Source: Alphaproteobacteria bacterium (GTDB taxonomy: Bacteria > Pseudomonadota > Alphaproteobacteria > Sphingomonadales > Sphingomonadaceae). Taken from it: a stretch of DNA of 13,053 nucleotides. Each line of letters begins with the position of its first letter. The first letter of the stretch is position 1. A program made the position numbers and the translations under genes. The DNA lies in the NCBI GenBank assembly GCA_028293055.1, contig JAQGLD010000192.1, forward strand, positions 1-13,053, in the 5' to 3' direction. Shown here piece after piece: positions 1-5,594 of this stretch. The notes under the pieces are model-generated. The model saw nothing but the letters and a program-made list of their open reading frames with translations. It did not search any database and was not told the DNA's origin.

Positions 1-2
1 CG

Positions 3-62
3 GCGGAGATCTTCTGGGCACGAATCACGCGCAAGGATGCGGAAACACAAGATACCGCGTGA
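3..62 (+). CDS. Possible C-terminal tail of an unidentified upstream gene (partial)
   Basis: One forward frame stays open from the window edge to a TGA at 60-62 and encodes 19 residues reading AEIFWARITRKDAETQDTA. It stops 29 bp before the convergent flavoprotein gene ends, which suits the alternating gene layout here. The composition (mixed charged and aromatic residues, a polar end) looks like a real protein end. The other forward frames over these bases are either low-complexity or run into the antisense of the flavoprotein gene. Nineteen residues are too few to name a family, and a chance open frame of this length is entirely possible. Confidence 0.3.
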   Translation, partial: AEIFWARITRKDAETQDTA

Positions 63-91
63 CTAGGAGCTCGGAGTGTCGGGCCCCCCCT

Positions 92-1291
92 CTAGATCGC
101 CTCTCCCGCGGCCCAGCCGCTCGCCCAGGCCCACTGGAAATTGTAGCCGCCGAGCCAGCCGGTGACGTCTACCGCCTCGCCAATCGCATAGAGTCCGGGC
201 ACGGCTTTCGCCTCCATCGTCCGCGACGAGAGGCCCTCGGTGGCAATGCCGCCGGCGGTGACCTCGGCCTTGGCGAAGCCCTCGGTCCCGTTGGGGTGAA
301 AGCGCCAGCCAGCGAGCCTCGCCTGGATCGCCTCGAGCGTGCGGTCGGGCAGATTGCCGAGCTCGCCTTCGACACCGATCTGCCCCGCCAGCGCCTCGGC
401 GAGCCGGGCAGGCAGCAGCCCGGCCAGGATTGCGCGAAGTCCGGACCGCGGCCGCGCCCGCTTGGCCGCCACCAGCCAGCCCTTGGCTTCGGACGGGAGA
501 AAGTCGATCTCGACCGGCTCGCCGTGCCGCCAATAGGATGAGATTTGCAGGATTGCGGGCCCGGAAAGGCCGCGATGGGTGAACAGGGCCGCCTCGCGAA
601 ACGCGGTCTTGCCGGCTCGCGCGATCACCTCGGTGGCGACGCCGGAGAGTTCGCGGAACAATATCTCCTCGCCGCCGAGGGTGAGCGGCACCAGCGCCGG
701 GCGGGGCTCGACCACCTTCAGCCCGAAGCGCCTGGCGAGATCGTAGGCGAATCCGGTCGCGCCCATCTTTGGGATCGAGGGGCCGCCGGTGGCGATCACC
801 AGGGCCGGCGCTACGGCCTCGCGCCCGCCGATCGCGATCCGGAACTGGCCGTCGCGATGCTCTACCTCGCGGACCGGGCTGCCGAGCGCGAGCGCCACAT
901 TCCCCTTGGCGCATTCCTCGAGCAGCATCGCCACGATCTGCCTCGCTGAACCGTCGCAGAACAATTGGCCGAGGGTCTTTTCGTGCCACGCGATGCCGTA
1001 GCTGTCGACCAGGGCGATGAAATCATCTGGCCGGTACCGGCCGAGGGCGGATTTCATGAAATGCGGGTTGGCGGACAGATAGCGGTCCGGCCGGGCATCG
1101 ACATTGGTGAAATTGCAGCGTCCGCCACCCGAAATCAGGATCTTCTTGCCCGCCGCCTCGGCATGGTCGACCAGCAGCACCCGACGGCCGCGCTGGCCGG
1201 CGACTGCGGCGCACATCAGGCCAGCCCCGCCGGCGCCGAGGATGATCGCGTCGTAGCGCTCCAGCTTGGCATTCGAGTCCGGCACCCGCAC
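92..1291 (-). CDS. BaiN/HI0933-family NAD(P)/FAD-dependent oxidoreductase
   Basis: This encodes a cytosolic flavoprotein of 399 residues, the usual length for the HI0933 (TIGR00275/BaiN-like) family. Near the N-terminus is an FAD-binding GxGxxG motif (G19-A-G-G-A-G24 in ILGAGGAG). It is followed by the family signature GKKILISGGGRCNFTN (about residues 48-63). A second dinucleotide-binding ATGG motif lies near 167-170, and the C-terminal block GLYAIGEAVDVTGWLGGYN (from about 366) closes the FAD site. The start is GTG at 1291, with AAAGGA four bases upstream. An ATG two bases upstream is in another frame. Family members are often annotated as aminoacetone oxidases or flavoproteins; BaiN proteins act in gut bile-acid reduction, but the physiological substrate in environmental proteobacteria is unknown. 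The gene is divergent from the AI-2E gene with 186 bp between them and appears to be a single-gene unit. Family assignment is secure; substrate is not. Confidence 0.93.
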   Translation of the reverse strand: MRVPDSNAKLERYDAIILGAGGAGLMCAAVAGQRGRRVLLVDHAEAAGKKILISGGGRCNFTNVDARPDRYLSANPHFMKSALGRYRPDDFIALVDSYGIAWHEKTLGQLFCDGSARQIVAMLLEECAKGNVALALGSPVREVEHRDGQFRIAIGGREAVAPALVIATGGPSIPKMGATGFAYDLARRFGLKVVEPRPALVPLTLGGEEILFRELSGVATEVIARAGKTAFREAALFTHRGLSGPAILQISSYWRHGEPVEIDFLPSEAKGWLVAAKRARPRSGLRAILAGLLPARLAEALAGQIGVEGELGNLPDRTLEAIQARLAGWRFHPNGTEGFAKAEVTAGGIATEGLSSRTMEAKAVPGLYAIGEAVDVTGWLGGYNFQWAWASGWAAGEAI

Positions 1292-1477
1292 ATCATCCTT
1301 TGCGATCGGCCCGGCGACGCCGTGAGCCCGAATGGTGCGCCCCTATCACAGGCCCGAACCGCATTGCGCCCTTTCCATTGTCGCTTCCCGCCATTCGGAA
1401 CGCTGCCGGAACGCAGTGGAGCGCCGGCCGTTCGGCAGGAGTCCGGGGAGAAGAGACCTTGCCGATCTGTTGCTTGA

Positions 1478-3382
1478 ATGGCTGAGCCGCCGCCGGAAAT
1501 CGCCAAGGTTCCAAGCGCCGACAGCCCGGCTCTGTCGAGCCTGCTCAGCGTCGTCGTCGGCGTGGTCGTGGTCGGAGCGCTCTATTTCGCGCGGACCGTC
1601 CTCGTCCCGATCATGCTCGCGGTCCTGCTCGCCTTCATCCTCGCGCCGCTGGTCGGCATCTTCCGCAAGCTCAAGCTGGGGCGAACTCCGTCGGTGATCG
1701 TCGCGGTGCTGCTCGCGCTCGGCGTGATCGGCGCCGCCGGCGCGATCGTCGGGCTCCAGGTCGCCCATCTCGCGTCCAACGCACCGGATTATGCAGGCGC
1801 GATCCAGAAGAAGCTAGCCGCGGCCCGCGCCTCCAATATCGGCCAGCTGCCGCAGACGCTCGACCGGCTTTCGCGCCAGTTCAGCGGGCCGCAGAAAAGA
1901 GCACCCCCGGCGGCGCTCCAGGCGTCGCGGGCGGCTCGGGCGCCGATCCCGGTCGAGGTCCACCAGCCGGCGGTCACTCCGCTCGAAGGGCTCCGGCTGG
2001 TCGTCGCGCCCCTGCTCGGGCCGCTCGAGACGATGGTCATCGTGCTTGTCGTCGCGATCTTCGTCCTTCTCCAGCGCGAGGATCTGCGCGACCGGCTGAT
2101 CCGGCTGTTCGGATCCAGGGACCTCCACCGCACGACGGTGGCAATCGACGATGCCGGTGCTCGGCTCAGCCGCTATTTCCTGACCCAGTCGGCGGTCAAC
2201 GCCTCGTTCGGCACCGCGATCGGCGCCGGGCTCTATTTCATCGGGGTCCCGGCCCCCCTGCTGTGGGGGATATTGGCCGGGCTCCTGCGCTTCGTGCCCT
2301 ATATCGGCGCCTTCCTCGCCGCGGTGCCGCCGCTGCTGCTCGCCGCCGCAGTCGATCCGGGCTGGACGATGGCGATCTACGCCGCCTTGCTGTTCCTGAT
2401 CGCAGAGCCGTTCATGGGATATGTCGTCGAGCCCAATGTCTATGGCCACGCCACCGGCCTGTCCCCGGTCGCGGTGATCGTCGCGGCGGTGTTCTGGACC
2501 TGGCTGTGGGGGCCAATCGGACTGATCCTCTCGACTCCGCTCACCTTGTGCCTCGTCGTCCTCGGCCGCCATGTCGAACGGCTCGAGTTCATCGACGTTT
2601 TGCTCGGCGACAGGCCGGCGCTCACTCCGGTCGAGGGCTTCTATCAGCGCATGCTGGCCGGCGACACCGACGAGGTGCTCGAGCAGGCAGAGCTGCTGCT
2701 CAAGGAAAGGGCCTTGTCCTCTTATTACGATGCAGTCGCGATCCCCGGCCTTCGCCTGGCGATAGCCGACCGGCGGCGCGGAGTGCTGTCGCGCGCACGG
2801 CTCGCGGAGCTGGGCGAAGCGGCCGAAGCATTGGTCGAGGAGCTGTCCGGCTATGACGACCAGGATCCGGAGCCGCGATCGTCAGAGGCGCCGGTCGAGC
2901 CGGTCGCCGCGACGCTCGCCGAGAAGAGTCTGCCCAAGGCACCGGCACCGAGCGGAGAGCCGATGGCGGAAGACGCTTCCTTCGGCTCGGGCGGCGCCGT
3001 GCTCTGCATTCCCGGCGCCGGGCCGGTGGACGCCGCGGTTACCGCGATGCTCGCCCAGTTGCTCGCCAAGCACGGCCTCGCGGTCGAGCGCGCCGAAGCC
3101 GTCAATGGCGACGCCGCTTCGATCATCCTCCTCGTCCATTCGCAGTCCGCGCGGCGAAGCCGGCGGGTGCGGCTCCAGGCCGAGCAGCTCCAGCGCCGAT
3201 TCCCCGGCAGCCGCATCGCCTACGGCCCGACCGGGGAAGACCGCACTTCGGCCCAGGCCGCCGACGGCGGTTCCGATCTGCCGAGCTTCGCGAGCCTGCG
3301 CGAGGCGATCCTGCTTTGCCACGGCATGGTGCAGAACGAGGCCGTGGAGCCGCAAGCGGTCGCCGACCCGGCTCTGTTCTAG
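1478..3382 (+). CDS. AI-2E/PerM family transporter with long cytosolic C-terminal extension
   Basis: The 634-residue product is an inner-membrane protein of the AI-2E_transport (PF01594, PerM/YdgG) family. Hydrophobic segments lie near residues 24-40, 42-62, 72-95 and 183-199, then in a cluster from 238 to 365. The family hallmark is visible as LLRFVPYIGAFLAAVPP (269-285). Family members are permease-like exporters, variously linked to autoinducer-2 release or to Na+/H+ exchange, so the substrate cannot be stated. The usual length is about 340-400 residues. Here about 265 further residues follow the last membrane helix: an acidic alpha-helical stretch (375-460), a Pro/Ala/Glu-rich linker (460-500), and a beta/alpha module (507-585). 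The ATG at 1478 directly follows an in-frame TGA, so it is the first possible start, but no good Shine-Dalgarno precedes it (a GGGGAG lies about 28 bases upstream). It is a single-gene unit convergent with the DUF4440 gene. Confidence 0.9.
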   Translation: MAEPPPEIAKVPSADSPALSSLLSVVVGVVVVGALYFARTVLVPIMLAVLLAFILAPLVGIFRKLKLGRTPSVIVAVLLALGVIGAAGAIVGLQVAHLASNAPDYAGAIQKKLAAARASNIGQLPQTLDRLSRQFSGPQKRAPPAALQASRAARAPIPVEVHQPAVTPLEGLRLVVAPLLGPLETMVIVLVVAIFVLLQREDLRDRLIRLFGSRDLHRTTVAIDDAGARLSRYFLTQSAVNASFGTAIGAGLYFIGVPAPLLWGILAGLLRFVPYIGAFLAAVPPLLLAAAVDPGWTMAIYAALLFLIAEPFMGYVVEPNVYGHATGLSPVAVIVAAVFWTWLWGPIGLILSTPLTLCLVVLGRHVERLEFIDVLLGDRPALTPVEGFYQRMLAGDTDEVLEQAELLLKERALSSYYDAVAIPGLRLAIADRRRGVLSRARLAELGEAAEALVEELSGYDDQDPEPRSSEAPVEPVAATLAEKSLPKAPAPSGEPMAEDASFGSGGAVLCIPGAGPVDAAVTAMLAQLLAKHGLAVERAEAVNGDAASIILLVHSQSARRSRRVRLQAEQLQRRFPGSRIAYGPTGEDRTSAQAADGGSDLPSFASLREAILLCHGMVQNEAVEPQAVADPALF

Positions 3383-3386
3383 ATTC

Positions 3387-3404
3387 GGGTCCATGCATCG
3401 ACCC
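3387..3404. terminator. Weak hairpin between convergent genes
   Basis: GGGTC and GACCC form a 5-bp stem around an 8-base loop, five bases after the AI-2E stop codon. There is no T-run on either side, so this is at best a weak candidate for ending transcription. The rest of the 101-bp convergent spacer (3383-3483) holds only a loose CTCACC/GGTGAG repeat (3431-3436, 3453-3458) and no gene. Confidence 0.2.
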
Positions 3405-3483
3405 ACGAGCCTGGAAGCGGAGATCGGAATCTCACCTTCGTGGATGGAGGACGGTGAGGGGCATGTGGCGGGACCAGAAGTCC

Positions 3484-3867
3484 TCAGGTCTTCCCGCTGA
3501 GCAGGTTCGCGTCGCGCGCCAGCCGCCAACTGCCGTCCCCCTCCTTGCGGACCAGAGTGAGGGTGTAGCCGGATCGCCGCACGCTTTCGCCGTCCGGTGG
3601 AGTCACGGTCAAGTCGATATGGCTGCGGATGAATGCCCAGTCGCCGAGAATTTCAAGCTCGACCACCTCGCTCTTCCCGTCGATCTTCATCCCGCTCATG
3701 GCGCGCGACTGCGCTGCGAACTCAGCCTTGCCGAACGGTTCGCGGCCGGGAACCATGAAGACGACATCGTCGGTCATCAGGCCGAGGACGGTTTCGAGAT
3801 CGCCCTCCCGGCTCGCCGACATCCAGGTTTCGATCAGCGCCCGGATCGCCTTTTCGTCCTCGGTCAC
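3484..3867 (-). CDS. NTF2-fold SgcJ/EcaC-type (DUF4440/SnoaL-like) protein
   Basis: From the GTG at 3867 the product is 127 residues, a typical length for single-domain NTF2-like proteins. The N-terminal helix (EDEKAIRALIETWMSASREGD) is followed by DDVVFMVPGREPFGKAEF, and then by three beta strands ending in YTLTLVRKEGDGSWRLARDAN. This is the classic DUF4440 pattern, close to proteins annotated SgcJ/EcaC family oxidoreductase. The fold makes a cone-shaped pocket that may bind or isomerise small molecules; no activity can be assigned. The start was chosen because AAAGGAG lies seven bases upstream of this GTG. The longest reading, from an ATG at 3897, would add ten residues upstream of that ribosome site. 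No signal peptide is present. The gene stands alone, convergent with the AI-2E gene and divergent from mreB. Confidence 0.85.
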   Translation of the reverse strand: MTEDEKAIRALIETWMSASREGDLETVLGLMTDDVVFMVPGREPFGKAEFAAQSRAMSGMKIDGKSEVVELEILGDWAFIRSHIDLTVTPPDGESVRRSGYTLTLVRKEGDGSWRLARDANLLSGKT

Positions 3868-3874
3868 TGTCCAG

Positions 3875-3881
3875 CTCCTTT
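3875..3881 (-). promoter_or_regulatory. Ribosome binding site fixing a GTG start
   Basis: AAAGGAG on the minus strand is spaced seven bases from the GTG at 3867. It decides the start of the DUF4440 gene in favour of this GTG over the upstream ATG at 3897, which would place the site inside the coding region. Confidence 0.75.
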
Positions 3882-3921
3882 CATCCTGGGGCGGCACTCT
3901 ACGCGGGCCCGCTTCGACGCT

Positions 3922-3946
3922 ATTCTCGCGCCGATCCAGCGAGAAT
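3922..3946. promoter_or_regulatory. Perfect 8-bp inverted repeat upstream of the DUF4440 gene
   Basis: ATTCTCGC (3922-3929) and GCGAGAAT (3939-3946) are exact reverse complements separated by nine bases. The element lies 55-79 bp upstream of the GTG start of the DUF4440 gene and about 185 bp upstream of mreB. The position suits an operator for a dimeric regulator, or a structured leader. No matching -35/-10 pair with normal spacing was found around it. Confidence 0.4.
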
Positions 3947-4051
3947 TAGGCAAACAGTCCCCAGCGCCCTAAAGGTTCCGGCGATTCGCGGCGCTGAGGA
4001 CCGGCCAACCCGGCAACGGCTCGCTCTGACGCAGATCGAGCGGGGATCGTC

Positions 4052-4114
4052 CCGTGCACGGTTCCTCTTTGCCGCGGCTTCGGCAATCCTGACCGCTTGT
4101 TAACCATGATTACC
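4052..4114. promoter_or_regulatory. Upstream region of mreB: palindrome, hairpin and TTAACC element
   Basis: Three symmetric elements sit close together. CCGTGCACGG (4052-4061) is a perfect 10-bp palindrome. TTGCCG/CGGCAA (4069-4074, 4081-4086) forms a 6-bp stem with a 6-base loop. TTAACC followed by TTACC (4100-4114) resembles, but does not match, the alphaproteobacterial CtrA site TTAA-N7-TTAA, because the spacing is one base short. A convincing -35/-10 pair for mreB could not be placed. Confidence 0.3.
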
Positions 4115-4131
4115 GGATAGACCCCTTTTTC

Positions 4132-5172
4132 ATGCTGCTTTCCCGCCTGTTCAGGCTCCCTTCGCACGACATCGCCATCGACCTCGGGACGGTGAACACC
4201 GTCGTCTATATGCGCGGGCGGGGAATCGTGCTCAACGAGCCCTCGGTGGTCGCGCTCGAAACCCGCGACGGCGTGCGTCGGGTCAAGGCGGTCGTGATCG
4301 ACGCCAAGCTGATGATGGGCAAGACGCCGGCCAAGATCCAGGCGATCCGGCCGCTCTGGGACGGTGTCATCGCCTACATCGATGTCGCCGAGCAGATGAT
4401 CAAGCATTTCATCGACAAGGCCCATGGCGGTCCGTCGCGGCTGCCGCGCCGCCCCGAGATCGTGATCTGCGTGCCGTCGGGATCGACCTCCGTCGAGCGC
4501 CGGGCGATCCGCGATGCAGCGACCAATGCCGGCGCCGCCAAGGTCTGGCTGATCGAGGAGCCGATGGCCGCGGCGATCGGCGCCGGACTGCCGGTGACCG
4601 AGCCCGAAGGCGCGATGGTCGTCGATATCGGCGGAGGCACCACCGAGGTGGCGATCCTGTCGCTCCGCGGGCTCGCCTACAGCACCTCCGTCCGGGTGGG
4701 CGGCGACAAGATGGACGATGCCATCCAGGGCGCGGTCCGGCGGAAATATAATCTGATGATCGGCGAAGGTACCGCCGAACGGATCAAGCACCAGCTCGGC
4801 AGCGCGCTTCCGCCCAAGGGGGAGCCGGCGACGATCAGCGTGCGCGGGCGCCACCTCGCATTGGGCATGCCGAAGGAGATCATCATCAGCCAGGCCGAGA
4901 TCGCGGATGCGATCGTCGAGCCGGTCAGCCAGATCCTCAGCGCGATCCGCACCGCGCTCGAGAATACCGCGCCCGAGCTTTCGGCGGACATCGTCGACCG
5001 CGGAATCGTCCTCACCGGCGGCGGAGCGCTGCTCCAGCGGATCGACGAAGCGGTCGCAAAGGCCACCGGCCTTCCGGTCGCGATCGCCCACGAGCCGCTG
5101 ACCTGCGTCGCGGTCGGCGCCGGCCGGGCGCTCGAGGACGACGATTATCGCGGCGTGCTGACCGAGGCATAA
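4132..5172 (+). CDS. mreB: MreB-type bacterial actin, stand-alone copy
   Basis: The 346-residue product has the usual MreB length. It begins with a short amphipathic, membrane-binding-type segment (MLLSRLFRLP). The actin-fold nucleotide motifs follow in order: phosphate-1 DLGTVNT (17-23), the interdomain Glu in IEEPMAAAIGAGLP (141-154), phosphate-2 DIGGGTTEVAIL (165-176), and the adenosine motif GIVLTGGGALL (291-301). MreB forms membrane-bound filaments that guide the elongasome (MreC, MreD, RodA, PBP2) in lateral wall synthesis. Differences from the usual sequence include DLGTVNT where DLGTANT is typical, and DGVIAYIDVAEQM where DGVIADF-type sequences are common. No mreC or mreD follows; downstream there is 422 bp of spacer and a convergent gene. 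The ATG has no recognisable Shine-Dalgarno (a pyrimidine-rich CCCCTTTTTC precedes it). The start is still preferred because it gives the normal distance to DLGT. It may be a paralogue or a relocated sole copy. Confidence 0.92.
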   Translation: MLLSRLFRLPSHDIAIDLGTVNTVVYMRGRGIVLNEPSVVALETRDGVRRVKAVVIDAKLMMGKTPAKIQAIRPLWDGVIAYIDVAEQMIKHFIDKAHGGPSRLPRRPEIVICVPSGSTSVERRAIRDAATNAGAAKVWLIEEPMAAAIGAGLPVTEPEGAMVVDIGGGTTEVAILSLRGLAYSTSVRVGGDKMDDAIQGAVRRKYNLMIGEGTAERIKHQLGSALPPKGEPATISVRGRHLALGMPKEIIISQAEIADAIVEPVSQILSAIRTALENTAPELSADIVDRGIVLTGGGALLQRIDEAVAKATGLPVAIAHEPLTCVAVGAGRALEDDDYRGVLTEA

Positions 5173-5207
5173 CTTAGCGAAGTGCGGGTCGACGCCGCGT
5201 CGGCAAA

Positions 5208-5222
5208 GGCCGTTTCCCGGCC
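5208..5222 (+). terminator. Possible mreB terminator hairpin
   Basis: GGCCG and CGGCC pair around a TTTCC loop 36 bases after the mreB stop. A modest T-rich stretch (ATGTCTTTTGG) starts about eight bases later, after a further CGGCC. The stem is only 5 bp and the T-run is displaced, so the call is weak. Confidence 0.25.
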
Positions 5223-5281
5223 TATCGGCCATGTCTTTTGGTCAGACCCCGATTTCGAGCCAATGAAGGAATGGATTTTCT

Positions 5282-5385
5282 CGTCTCCCAGCGAAAGCTG
5301 GGATCTCACTTTTCTTGCCTTGCTTCTCTGCCGACTCCGATCAAGCCGTAAGGCACTGAGATCCCAGCCTTCACTGGGATGACGG
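5282..5385. repeat. Inverted pair of REP-like hairpin repeats (BIME-like)
   Basis: The left unit (5282-5308) contains CCCAGC-GAAA-GCTGGG, a hairpin with a GNRA-type tetraloop, followed by ATCTCA. The right unit (about 5358-5385), read on the opposite strand, begins CGTCATCCCAG and ends GCTGGGATCTCA. The two units agree over about 27 bases apart from two substitutions and one missing base, and point in opposite directions about 50 bp apart. Such paired units in an intergenic spacer between convergent genes are the normal setting of REP/BIME elements, which are moved by RAYT transposases. I recall near-identical sequences as very common in sphingomonads, but this could not be checked. Confidence 0.7.
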
Positions 5386-5512
5386 ATCGGGTCGAAGGCG
5401 GAATCTATCGCCGCGATCCCGCCGCACGGCAGGCGCACTGGCAGGGTTGAGGCGGGCACGCGAGTGGAGTCTCCGCCCGCTCGGCGCGGGTTCTGAGTCC
5501 ACCCCCACCCAA

Positions 5513-5535
5513 CCCTCCCCCATCAAGGGGGAGGG
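5513..5535. repeat. Perfect 9-bp inverted repeat (intergenic hairpin)
   Basis: CCCTCCCCC and GGGGGAGGG pair exactly around an ATCAA loop. The element begins about 60 bp beyond the stop codon of the autotransporter gene, so it could stop or protect that transcript. There is no T-run on either strand. It may instead be another dispersed intergenic repeat of the host genome. Confidence 0.55.
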
Positions 5536-5594
5536 CTTGATCCGTCATTCCAGCTGGCGCCTATGGGCCTGCGCCGGACAACACGTGTCGAGCG

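Larger units (their letters stand above)
5173..5594. other. 422-bp gene-free spacer between mreB and the autotransporter
   Basis: This convergent spacer carries no believable gene. It holds a small hairpin just after mreB (GGCCG/CGGCC, 5208-5222), an inverted pair of REP-like hairpins (5282-5385), a perfect 9-bp hairpin (5513-5535), and a fragment resembling the start of the same REP unit (CGTCATTCCAGC near 5543-5554). A 66-codon open frame over 5182-5382 is made partly of REP sequence and lacks coding character. Confidence 0.7.

Noticed and set aside
3316..3972. A 218-codon forward open frame across the AI-2E end and DUF4440 gene
   Set aside because: It is the antisense of the DUF4440 gene, which has a good ribosome site and a conserved NTF2 pattern on the other strand.
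3946..5232. A 428-codon open frame antisense to mreB
   Set aside because: It is the mirror of a strongly conserved actin-family gene in GC-rich DNA. Its translation (long runs of Asp, Arg, Gly, His) has no recognisable domain.
5182..5382. A 66-codon open frame after mreB
   Set aside because: About a third of it is translated REP sequence (SPSESWDL and similar), there is no ribosome site, and the composition is not protein-like. Such frames are a frequent false gene over REP units.
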